The translations under genes were made by a program, and so were the position numbers. A stretch of DNA of 64,000 nucleotides from Syntrophaceticus sp050949745 (GTDB lineage Bacteria; Bacillota; DSM-12270; Thermacetogeniales; Thermacetogeniaceae). Each line of letters starts with the position of its first letter. The stretch's first letter is position 1. The notes beneath the pieces are model-generated. The model worked only from the letters and a program-made list of their open reading frames with translations. It did no database searches and was not told the DNA's origin. The stretch is from contig JBMNGF010000021.1 of the NCBI GenBank assembly GCA_050949745.1, positions 290,274-354,273 on the forward strand. Reading direction: 5' to 3'. Below are positions 17,600-25,554 of the stretch, one piece after another.

Positions 17600-17880
17600 T
17601 TATTTTACAGGCGAATACTTAGTTTAAAGGACTTAGAAAACCATAACCATTGACAATAGGAGCACGGAGCAGCCAGGTACTATACAATCCATACGGGCAA
17701 AGACCCTGCTAAGGAGCATAAACTGGCCTCCATCCCTGGATAGGTAGAACGAAGGAATGTACAGGGCCAATTGGACCCGGTGAGACATGGGAGGGTAAAC
17801 CGCCAAGGGAGATGTGGAGATCCAATGTGCCGACATATTTTACCACAAAGTAAGACCCTTGAGGGAAGGCACCCCATGCT
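17600..17880 (+). ncRNA. Candidate IS110/IS1111 guide (bridge/seek) RNA region
   Basis: About 280 non-coding bases follow the transposase. They are G+C-richer than the surroundings and rich in short complementary words, e.g. cagccagg/cctggatagg and gggagggtaaaccgcc. IS1111-type elements carry their guide RNA on this side; IS110-type elements carry it upstream. Which applies here is open. Confidence 0.4.
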
Positions 17881-17993
17881 TACATAATATTGTATATCTT
17901 CAAAATCTATCTATCTCTTAATTAATCAATGATTATGAAATTCTAAGAATAAGCGAGTATACGTAAGAAAAACTTATTTTATAGAGGGAGGGA

Positions 17994-19718
17994 ATGAAAG
18001 TGGAACTCGTCAAGCTAACCATTGACGGGAATGAGGTTCAGGTTCCCAAAGGGACCATGGTTCTGGAGGCAGCAGAACAGATAGGAATCCATATCCCCAG
18101 GCTCTGTCACGATCCGGACCTGAGTAATGTAGGTGCCTGCCGCCTTTGTATAGTGGAAATTGAAGGAAGGAAGAATCTTCCCGCTTCCTGTGTCACAGAA
18201 GTAACCAATGATATGGTGGTGCGCACCAACACACCGGCGGTCATGGAAGCGCGTAAAACCGTTTTGGAACTGCTGCTTGCCAATCACCCGGTAGACTGCC
18301 TCACCTGTGAAAGGTTAGGGGAATGCACACTGGCCAAATACTGCTATGAATATGGCGTTCTCAAGAGCCCCTTCGAAGGTGAACATCATGATTACGAACT
18401 GGAAACAGACAACCCTTTTATTATCCGTGACATGAACAAATGCATCCTCTGCGGCCGCTGTATCCGGGCTTGTGCAGAGATCACTGGAAAGGACATCATC
18501 GATTTTTCCTACCGTGGCTTTAACACCAGGGTGGCGCCTTTTGGTAACACAACCTTAGGCGAATCAGATTGCATCTACTGCGGAAATTGCATAGCTTTCT
18601 GTCCCGTCGGTGCTCTGTCTGAAAAACAGATGCAGAATGTGGGCCGCCGTTGGGATTTAAGAAAGGTCAAAACCACCTGTACTTTCTGTGCAACAGGGTG
18701 TACCTTTGACCTGCGCGTCAAGGATGGCAAGGTCGTGGGGGTGACCTCCAATCCGGATAATACAGTCAATGGACGCGCACTATGCATCAGAGGTCGATTC
18801 GGTACACGTGACTTTATTCACAGTGACAAGCGGCTGACAACTCCTCTTATTCGAAAAGATGGCAAGCTTGTTCCCGCAACCTGGGATGAAGCATTGGAAC
18901 TAGTCGCCGGACGCCTCACAGAGATAACGAAACAAAACGGGCCAAATTCTTTCGCAGCTTTAAGTTCCGCCAGATTTACCAATGAAGAAATCTATCTCTT
19001 TCAGAAGTTCGCCAGGGCAGTGATCGGCACAAATAACATCGACCACTATCCCAGTCCCTGCCACGGTGCCATGTACCGTGAAGAAACCTTTTGCAGTGAT
19101 GCCGTCTGTGAGTGTGAAGGCTTAGCAACACTTCGCTGCCAGAATAACTTGCAGGGTGCCAGCGATATGGGTGCCAAGGGCGGATTACTTTCAGGTTACC
19201 AGAGGGTGGATCAGCAGGACGTAATTGCCAAATATGAGGAAGCCTGGGGTGCCTCCTTACCGGAAGAAGTTGGTTTAACCCTAGCCGAGATGTTCGAGCA
19301 CGCCAATCAGGGAGATGTGAAGGCGATGTACATCATGGGCGAAAACCCCGTGCTCTCCGATTCTAACAGTGAACTGGTCAAGTCGGCACTGGAAAATCTG
19401 GAATTCCTAGTCGTTCATGACCTTTTCCTGACAGAAACAGCAGAATACGCAGATGTGGTCTTACCGGCTGCCAGTTTTGCAGAGACCGATGGCACCTTTA
19501 CAAACAACAAGCGCCGGGTTCAGAGAGTGCGCAAGGCCATCGACCCGATTCCGGGCAAAACCAACTGGCAGACCATTATCGACCTGAGTGCCAGGATGGG
19601 TTACCAGATGGGCTACCCGAATCCCGAGGAGATCTTTACAGAAATGGTTTCTTTAGCTCCCCTGTTCTCTCGCTTTAACTACAAAGAGATCGACGAAAAG
19701 GGTATGGAATGGCCATAA
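17994..19718 (+). CDS. Formate dehydrogenase alpha/NuoG-type protein, internally deleted and C-terminally short
   Basis: N-terminal [2Fe-2S] domain (CHDPDLSNVGACRLC), His-Cys3 cluster site (HPVDCLTCERLGECTLAKYC), two [4Fe-4S] sites (CILCGRC, CIYCGNCIAFCP), then the molybdopterin-domain cluster (CTFCATGC, CIRGRFG). Residues after GTNNIDH jump from SPCHGAM to RCQNNLQGASDMG. In full-length FdhA proteins roughly 250 residues of the molybdopterin domain separate these motifs. The protein also ends at GMEWP, before the usual C-terminal dinucleotide-binding domain. 574 aa against about 890. Cofactor binding is therefore doubtful; an electron-transfer remnant or pseudogene is likely. GTG at 18000 has better ribosome spacing than ATG at 17994. 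Confidence 0.8.
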   Translation: MKVELVKLTIDGNEVQVPKGTMVLEAAEQIGIHIPRLCHDPDLSNVGACRLCIVEIEGRKNLPASCVTEVTNDMVVRTNTPAVMEARKTVLELLLANHPVDCLTCERLGECTLAKYCYEYGVLKSPFEGEHHDYELETDNPFIIRDMNKCILCGRCIRACAEITGKDIIDFSYRGFNTRVAPFGNTTLGESDCIYCGNCIAFCPVGALSEKQMQNVGRRWDLRKVKTTCTFCATGCTFDLRVKDGKVVGVTSNPDNTVNGRALCIRGRFGTRDFIHSDKRLTTPLIRKDGKLVPATWDEALELVAGRLTEITKQNGPNSFAALSSARFTNEEIYLFQKFARAVIGTNNIDHYPSPCHGAMYREETFCSDAVCECEGLATLRCQNNLQGASDMGAKGGLLSGYQRVDQQDVIAKYEEAWGASLPEEVGLTLAEMFEHANQGDVKAMYIMGENPVLSDSNSELVKSALENLEFLVVHDLFLTETAEYADVVLPAASFAETDGTFTNNKRRVQRVRKAIDPIPGKTNWQTIIDLSARMGYQMGYPNPEEIFTEMVSLAPLFSRFNYKEIDEKGMEWP

Positions 19719-19767
19719 AGTGCCATTGCCCCATATGGTGACGGATATTTTCAATTGGAAAAACAAC

Positions 19768-19792
19768 ATCGGGTGGGATAACCCCACCCGAT
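19768..19792. terminator. Hairpin between convergent genes
   Basis: ATCGGGTGGG-ataac-CCCACCCGAT, a ten-base stem with no strong T run. It can serve the formate-dehydrogenase-like gene and the convergent MATE gene. Confidence 0.5.
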
Positions 19793-19849
19793 ACTTATTT
19801 GCGCTTCTATATTACCAGCGGTAGTCCTGGACTTTGTGAGCAGCAATAT

Positions 19850-21326
19850 CTACTTTACAGCACTGCCATGTTCTGCCGTCTGTAATTGGTCCTTCAGCAC
19901 CGAGTAACCTTCTTTTTCTACGTCTTCTTCTGCGTCTTTTTCTGTAGTGGCCTTCCCCTGCTGGGAGTCAGCGGCATGAAGCCGCTCCCTTTCCTTGATT
20001 TGTCTCATTTCCAGGTAGATAAAGACACCGGTTATGAGCGCTGACAGAGATATCGGCAATAGGCGCGGTTCTCCATACACCTTCAAGACCCCAAAAGCGC
20101 GGCAGGATCAATAATAAGGGAACAAATAACAACAGCTGTCTCGATAGCCCTAGGATCGTTGAGGGAACTGGTTTGCCAACTGCCTGAAAGTATTGGGAGC
20201 CGATAATTTGAAATCCGGCAACCGGGAACATCAAAAAGTACACAGACATGGCATGAGCAGCGAGAGCTGTCAATTCTGTATTATTGTAGCTGAACAAGCC
20301 TGCAATTTGGATTTTCCATAGCTGCAATGCGAAAGTACCACACAGGGCGATGACCGTACCAACAAATATCGCCTTTTTCAATGTCTCTCTCACTCTATCA
20401 TATTGCTGGGCACCATAATTAAAGCCGATGATGGGTTGAGCACCCTGACTGATACCAAGGATCGGCATAAACAACAAGGTCGATGCACTGCCCACAATTC
20501 CCATACTTGACAGTGCCAAATTTCCGCCATAGGTCGTCAGAGCATTATTCATGATGGTGTTTTGCAGACTGTGAGCCAGCTGCATGGCAAAGGGAGCAAA
20601 ACCAATGGCCGTAATACTAAAAACTAGATTTTTCTTCAAAAGGAGATTTTCCATCCGTAATTTAAGCAGGCTGGGTCCCCAGAGAAAATAGCTCAGTACC
20701 CAAACCAATGAAAATAGTTGCCCACAAACGCTTGCCAGTGCAGACCCTTTAATGCCAAAGCCTAACCTCATGACGAAAATATAGTTCAAGACAATGTTTA
20801 TCAGCGTTCCGGCTACCTGGGTATACATAGCCATTCTGGGATTGCCTTCCGCTCTGATAAAATTGACCAGTCCCATGCTTAGCGAACCAAAGGATGATGC
20901 TGCCATTATAATGTGAGTGAAATCCCTGGCATAGGGCAAAACTTCAGCATCAGCTCCCAAAAAAGCCAAAATAGGATCGGTAAAAAGAAAATAAATCACA
21001 CTTATACATATTGGAAGTAAGATCAACAACACCAGAGCATTTCCGGCAATATTTTCAGCTTCTTCCGCCTTGTTTTCTCCCAGGCGAATGGAGATCAGTG
21101 CTGTAGCACCAACACCAATCAATACGGAAACAGCCATAAGAATAAGCATCAGGGGAAAGGCTACAGTTATGGCTGCGATTGCAATGTCCCCGACCCCGCG
21201 TCCTACAAAGATGCGGTCAATAATGTTATATAAAGAGTTTACCACCATGGTAATTACAGCCGGCCAGGAAAACCTCCACAGCAATTTGCTGATTTTTTCA
21301 TTCTTAAGTGCACTTGTATTATCCAA
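19850..21326 (-). CDS. MATE family efflux transporter with a C-terminal frameshift
   Basis: Na+ or H+ coupled multidrug exporter of the MATE fold. The frame from TTG at 21326 (behind GAAGGTGAA) encodes about 430 normal residues: WRFSWPAVITMVVNSLYNIIDRIFVG and GISQGAQPIIGFNYGA are typical. Near 20045-20060 the frame shifts: after GVWRTAPIADI the ancestral continuation SLSALITGVFIYLEM lies in the next frame and runs to 19850. In the present frame translation stops at 19968 with an unrelated tail. The last helix is lost unless this is a sequencing error. Confidence 0.8.
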
Positions 21327-21548
21327 TCTATTTCACCTTCAATATTTTCAATGAATTCAACAAAAAACCTGAGGCTGGTTGCAAACTTCTGCAGTTCATC
21401 AGGGTTTGCATCATTGAGGATTTCACTCATACACTGGATGGAACAGCTCATGGTATTCTCCAGTTCTGCTTTCCTGGCATCTATAAGCGATATCAGGAGT
21501 TTTCGCCAACTAAGTTGTTCATTATTAAGTTGTTCATTATTAAGAACT
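21254..21548 (-). pseudogene. Regulator C-terminal remnant before the MATE gene
   Basis: The frame reads WRKLLISLIDARKAELENT and CMSEILNDANPDELQKFATS, then LRFFVEFIENIEGEID. This helical pattern fits the C-terminal end of a MarR-type regulator; the helix-turn-helix part is missing. A 15-bp tandem duplication (ttaagttgttcatta) at 21511-21541 marks the break. It overlaps the MATE start, as an upstream operon partner would. Confidence 0.4.
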
Positions 21549-21553
21549 TGTTT

Positions 21554-22174
21554 CTACCTGATAAAATTTGTGACAATAGCTTTCTCTTTTTCCGGTGCAG
21601 CTACCCCTGCATTTTTACCCGCTTCTATGCATTTTAACAGCCATGCCATATAGTTTCCTAATGTCCGCATTATCTGCAGGCCTTCCAGATCCTGCTTTAC
21701 CTCTTCAGGGGTATTGCCATGCACCTGATTCCAATACTGTGAAGATACTATCGGCATACAACTGATTGTAAAATACTTATTAATTTGGTCAAATGCCGCT
21801 GTTGCTCCACCCCGTCTGCAGCTAACAATCGAGGCTCCCAATTTGCCTGCAAACTTGCGCTTGGCAACATAAAATACTCTGTCCATAAATGAAGTGAGGC
21901 CCCCTGAGGCTGCTGCAAAGTGAACCGGTGAACCAAATATAAATCCATCAGCTCCATCCACCTTGCTGATAAACTCATTTACTATATCGTCTGTGATGCA
22001 TTTTCCCGTTTTCTTGCAGGAACCACAGGCTTTACAGGAAGCTATCGGACCTGAGCCCAACTGAAATATTTCTGTTTCCACACCATTCCTGTTTAATGCT
22101 TGCGCAACTTCACTCAGTGCAGTATAAGTACATCCATTTTTGTGCGGGCTTCCGTTAACCAACAACACTTTCAT
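21554..22174 (-). CDS. Flavodoxin-like NAD(P)H:FMN reductase
   Basis: Iron-sulfur flavoprotein/NADPH-dependent FMN reductase fold. VLLVNGSPHKNGCTYTAL is the FMN phosphate loop; CKACGSCKKTGKC is the Cys-rich loop that may hold an Fe-S cluster; FGSPVHFAAASGGLTSFMDR follows. ATG at 22174 is chosen (AAAGGGG upstream) over the ATG at 22192. It forms a unit with the upstream phosphatase, whose stop overlaps the 22192 ATG. Confidence 0.88.
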   Translation of the reverse strand: MKVLLVNGSPHKNGCTYTALSEVAQALNRNGVETEIFQLGSGPIASCKACGSCKKTGKCITDDIVNEFISKVDGADGFIFGSPVHFAAASGGLTSFMDRVFYVAKRKFAGKLGASIVSCRRGGATAAFDQINKYFTISCMPIVSSQYWNQVHGNTPEEVKQDLEGLQIMRTLGNYMAWLLKCIEAGKNAGVAAPEKEKAIVTNFIR

Positions 22175-22191
22175 CTTTATAACCCCTTTCA

Positions 22192-22596
22192 TTAGTTAAG
22201 TTTCTTCAACAAATAGTCAACTGCCTTGCCTGTTCGATCTCTTCCGGCACTGCAGTGCACAAGCACTGGTTTGGGCAGTTCTTGAAAGGCATTCCAGGTC
22301 TTTTCCAGGGCAGCATCTGTCACTGTCCCTCCTAAGACGGGATCCCGTATCATAATATGTGCCACAGCAAATCCAGCATTCCGATAATACTCCACAAGTC
22401 CCTCCGGAAGCTCACTATATAAACAGAGATGCTTATCATCCAGCAGGCAGATAATAGAATTGACCCCCATTTCCTGCAACATGGCAAGCCATTTATCTAC
22501 ATCATCACGGGGCACATTTGTATAAGGGCCAAGGGGTCTGCCGGGACGAGCCGATCTGACGAGAACACCTGGAATTACCCACCTCGGTTCAAACAT
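22192..22596 (-). CDS. Tyrosine/dual-specificity phosphatase-like protein
   Basis: 134 aa with the phosphatase signature HCSAGRDRTG near residue 115 and RSARPGRPLG at the N-terminus. The Asp general acid may be in MIRDPVLGG. ATG at 22596 follows GGAAGGTGCTTAA. The substrate is unknown. It is transcribed with the flavoprotein at 21554. Confidence 0.8.
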   Translation of the reverse strand: MFEPRWVIPGVLVRSARPGRPLGPYTNVPRDDVDKWLAMLQEMGVNSIICLLDDKHLCLYSELPEGLVEYYRNAGFAVAHIMIRDPVLGGTVTDAALEKTWNAFQELPKPVLVHCSAGRDRTGKAVDYLLKKLN

Positions 22597-22732
22597 TTAA
22601 GCACCTTCCTCCCAATACCGGAGGTGCCATGTCTCTGAGGCACCCCTCTATAGCAAAGCAATAACTCTTCTCAATATATTCTACCATTACCAAGAAACTA
22701 AACAAGGCAAAGAGATCTTACCTAAACAAACA

Positions 22733-22790
22733 GATAACCGCCCGGTCATTTTTCCTGCCAGCGGTTATCTTAATCGATAGATTTTCTGTA
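22733..22790. repeat. Hairpin repeat with AACCGCC arms
   Basis: ataaccgcccggtcattttt cctgccagcggttat is followed by cgatagattttctgt. A related copy lies at 44683-44735, and a weaker one at 36594-36630. The arms AACCGC and GCGGTT are conserved. Confidence 0.55.
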
Positions 22791-22796
22791 TTAACA

Positions 22797-22935
22797 CACC
22801 TGCCAGTATTTTTTAAAGTGGCATATTTCGGGCTGTCCATCATCTAAAATATGGTATATAAATCTATTCAAATACCCAGCCATGACCCCAACCCCAATCT
22901 GGTAGCCACAAAGAGCATATTTTCTGCTGCATTAT
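22797..22935 (-). pseudogene. Fused scrap of sfsA and nitroreductase genes
   Basis: 22797-22870 resembles 13814-13875 of sfsA (shared gtggcatatttcggg or tatggcatatttcggg core). It is followed directly by 22880-22935, resembling 14296-14345 of the nitroreductase gene (catgacccc, ggtagcc, agcatattttc). The two parents are adjacent at 13-14.7 kb, so this is a deleted second copy of that pair. Confidence 0.6.
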
Positions 22936-23334
22936 TCAAAATTTAACCTTATCTTTCTTTTTATATACCGTTCCTGTAAACCGAGCAATTAGTTCCTTGT
23001 TTTCATCATAGATATCCACATTATAGTTGGCAAGCCTGCGGCTGGCATGTAATTCTGTAGCCTCGGCAAAAAGAACCTTTCCTTGGGGTGCTTGGAAATA
23101 GTTAATACTGGCATTGATCCCCAGAGCAACTTGTCCGTGGGCATTGGAGGCGGCTGCAAAGGCAAAATCTGCTAACGTAAATGTCGCCCCTCCCTGGACA
23201 ATATTTACCCCGTTTAAGTGCTTTTCCTCAATATTCATTTTTGCCAATGCATAGCCAGGCTCTACCTTAACAAGCTCGATCCCTGCTAAAGCGGCAAATC
23301 TGTCATTTTTCAAAAAGCTAGTATCATTTATCAT
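22936..23334 (-). CDS. PaaI/hotdog-fold thioesterase
   Basis: 132 aa hotdog thioesterase, predicted to hydrolyse acyl- or aryl-CoA. HLNGVNIVQGGATFTLADFAFA carries the family's catalytic and helix motif, and INYFQAPQGKVLFAEATEL follows. Normal length. The acyl substrate cannot be told. Confidence 0.9.
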   Translation of the reverse strand: MINDTSFLKNDRFAALAGIELVKVEPGYALAKMNIEEKHLNGVNIVQGGATFTLADFAFAAASNAHGQVALGINASINYFQAPQGKVLFAEATELHASRRLANYNVDIYDENKELIARFTGTVYKKKDKVKF

Positions 23335-23375
23335 GTATATTTTCCCTCTCAGACATAATTACTATTTGCTACCCT

Positions 23376-23924
23376 CTACTTAATCAAATGGTGAATCGCC
23401 TTAAAGTCAGGAGTCCCTGACAACTTCAACAGATCAAAAAAGGCTGTTTCAGTATCAGTGATCACTGCCCCTTCATTTTTCATCAGCTCTATCCCATTCT
23501 TGTAGTTTTCCTTACGGCGAGAACAGACCGCATCCCGTAGCACATAAAGCTCAAATCCCGCTGCCAACAGATCCCTTACAGTTTGGAAAACACATACATG
23601 AGTCTCACTGCCCACCACCAACAGCTGCTTGCACTTAAAGCCCTTCAATTGCTCAAGCATTTCTTCGGTAGCGGCTGAAAAAGACAGCTTTTCCAGAAGC
23701 AGATGCTCATTTAGGTGATCAGCGACATCACTCACGGTCCTTCCCAACCCCTTGGGGTACTGCTCAGTCACTACAACAGGTATATTCAACTGATGACAGG
23801 CAGCCAGCATGATGCGTGTATTCCTGTACACCTTTTCAGCCTGATCCATAGCTTTCATCAGCTTTTCCTGCAAATCTATAATCAATAACAACGACTGCCC
23901 ACTTATTAAATCATGTTTTTTCAT
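23376..23924 (-). CDS. Isochorismatase-like cysteine hydrolase
   Basis: Amidase/isochorismatase fold with the catalytic triad pattern: LLIIDLQEKL (Asp), the Lys region after TEQYPKGLG, and VVGSETHVCVFQTVRDLL (nucleophile Cys). About 182 aa. ATG at 23924 follows GGGGAGGGG; an upstream in-frame start at 23975 has no such site. Substrate unknown; nicotinamidase-like or YcaC-like hydrolysis is possible. Confidence 0.9.
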   Translation of the reverse strand: MKKHDLISGQSLLLIIDLQEKLMKAMDQAEKVYRNTRIMLAACHQLNIPVVVTEQYPKGLGRTVSDVADHLNEHLLLEKLSFSAATEEMLEQLKGFKCKQLLVVGSETHVCVFQTVRDLLAAGFELYVLRDAVCSRRKENYKNGIELMKNEGAVITDTETAFFDLLKLSGTPDFKAIHHLIK

Positions 23925-24189
23925 AACAGTCCCCTCCCCTAATTCCAACACAAAATTACATCCAGTATAATACATTTATAAATAGCTAGCATAAATATTT
24001 TCTTCAACCTTTATAGTGTGCCCGTAATCCCAATTAGACATTTATGCTCAAACACTTAGCTGGGAACCTTGAAAATCCTGGCTGTGCTTAATACAATCAG
24101 TTAAAATAGGTATCTAGCAATTCCCTTCTACTGGATTTTAGGCTTTATCTATCCAGATTAGGTTTTTAAGGGCTGCGTTCCTTCTCTTT

Positions 24190-24502
24190 TATGCAAATAT
24201 AACTCATACCCGGGAAGTCGAGAGATTATCCAAATATATAGAGGAAAAGACGCCTGTTCAGCCTGTTACGGCAGCCTGATTCATGCCCTGGCCAGATTAG
24301 ATGAACAGGAGATGCTGGATAAATTAAGAGAAAAGGTTGCCATAGGGCAAAGATATAAGGGAGTCAAGGGAAAAGGTATCGGAGTAGGAAATTGCACCAA
24401 AGGTTTTGAAAAAAAGGTTTTGAAAAAAATGTGCCGGGGTGTCCCCCTACGGCTAGAGATATAATTAAGGTTTTAAAACAGAAAATCAATAGTAATTCGT
24501 AA
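24190..24502 (+). pseudogene. DUF362-type protein remnant (C-terminal part)
   Basis: The frame from about 24195 reads DACSACYGSLIHALARLDEQ, AIGQRYKGVKGKGIGVGNCT, then breaks. A 14-base tandem duplication (ggttttgaaaaaaa twice, 24402-24430) shifts the frame; without it the end reads VPGCPPTARDIIKVLKQKI to a TAA at 24500. The CxxCYG and GNCT motifs are typical of DUF362 Fe-S proteins. The N-terminal part is absent. Confidence 0.65.
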
Positions 24503-24543
24503 CTATAAAATTTGAAAATTGTTCCTATAAACCGGGCAAAATC

Positions 24544-25482
24544 CTATAAATTACGTATTTCACTAAAGTAGGGCCTAATAGCCTTATCCCACTTAATCAG
24601 CATGTCAGATATTACTTCGTAACCTTGATCCCAGGTAGACTCGTCATTTAACCCACAAATATTAATATCATATTCGATTCTGCTGGAAATTTGATTGTCC
24701 ATCCTTCTCCAATTTATCTCGTTTCCGAATGCCTCTTCAATTTTTTCTTTTCTCTCATAAAGATAGTCAAAAATTTTCTTGTTCAGTTCCCCGGTTCTAT
24801 CCTTTTCAATGACCAATTTTATAGCAGCACTGTCCATCCTGATCACTATCTGGTAATTGACCCCACTCATTCCTGACCCTGCTGACAGCCAGTTGTCGGT
24901 AGATGGGCTGATATTTCGATACAAGCTCGTTTTCTCATTCAACACCGGCAGAAGCCCTTCCCAGAATTGAATGCGTTTTTGGTGCCGTTCCGCTACATCC
25001 TTCTTTACCTTCCCTGTTGCTTTTCTCTCATGGCTTGGCCCTGCGACAATACTGAACAGAGGGGCTACAGGAGAATCATCAATCTTCACTGCCTCAAGTT
25101 TTATAATATACCAGCGCATATCTACGGGCGTAACCTCATTCAGCCATTCGATCACTTCAACATGTTCTATACGCGGATCCGGGCTGATCCAAATAACAGT
25201 TTTAGCATCAACCCCAACAGCGTAAGTGAGAATTTGGCCTAGGTGACCATGATCTGTTCTTTCAAGCTGGTTTTCAATAATAACTGAATTCCCTTGTTCA
25301 TCTTCACAATAGATATCCACATTGAATGAGCCAATTTGTTTTTCCATTTCTAAAACATTTAAAGTAAATCCCAGTTTATCATTTAGGTAATCAATATTAT
25401 CAGCTAGCCAGGTAGTAAAATCAGCCGCTTCCTGCTGCCATATCTCTCTGATATTAACGTAATCAAGCCTGCTGATTTTCAA
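24544..25482 (-). CDS. DUF4268 protein with PD-(D/E)XK-like N-terminus
   Basis: 312 aa. The N-terminal part has VDIYCEDEQGNSVIIENQLE and DHGHLGQILTYA, a nuclease-like Asp ... Glu-x-Gln pattern seen in endonuclease-like DUFs. The C-terminal half (FWEGLLPVL, then ISPSTDNWLSAGSG and RRMDNQISSRI) matches DUF4268. DUF4268 proteins often lie in defence islands, sometimes with DUF262 proteins; here the DUF262 gene is 72 bp upstream on the same strand. The function is not established. Confidence 0.8.
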   Translation of the reverse strand: MKISRLDYVNIREIWQQEAADFTTWLADNIDYLNDKLGFTLNVLEMEKQIGSFNVDIYCEDEQGNSVIIENQLERTDHGHLGQILTYAVGVDAKTVIWISPDPRIEHVEVIEWLNEVTPVDMRWYIIKLEAVKIDDSPVAPLFSIVAGPSHERKATGKVKKDVAERHQKRIQFWEGLLPVLNEKTSLYRNISPSTDNWLSAGSGMSGVNYQIVIRMDSAAIKLVIEKDRTGELNKKIFDYLYERKEKIEEAFGNEINWRRMDNQISSRIEYDINICGLNDESTWDQGYEVISDMLIKWDKAIRPYFSEIRNL

Positions 25483-25554
25483 TTTATACCCCCTCCCCTC
25501 GCTGTGTTTACCTGTTTTATTACGGAACTAGTTCGTATTTCGGAACACCTATAT

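Larger units (their letters stand above)
16225..17880 (+). mobile_element. IS110-family insertion sequence, approximate limits
   Basis: Limits are estimated from the structured 5' leader and the roughly 290-bp non-coding 3' part. IS110 elements lack classical terminal inverted repeats and target-site duplications, so exact ends cannot be read from one copy. Confidence 0.6.

Noticed and set aside
17633..17877. Open frames on the minus strand in the IS110 3' region
   Set aside because: Composition is that of a structured non-coding region; no start signals.
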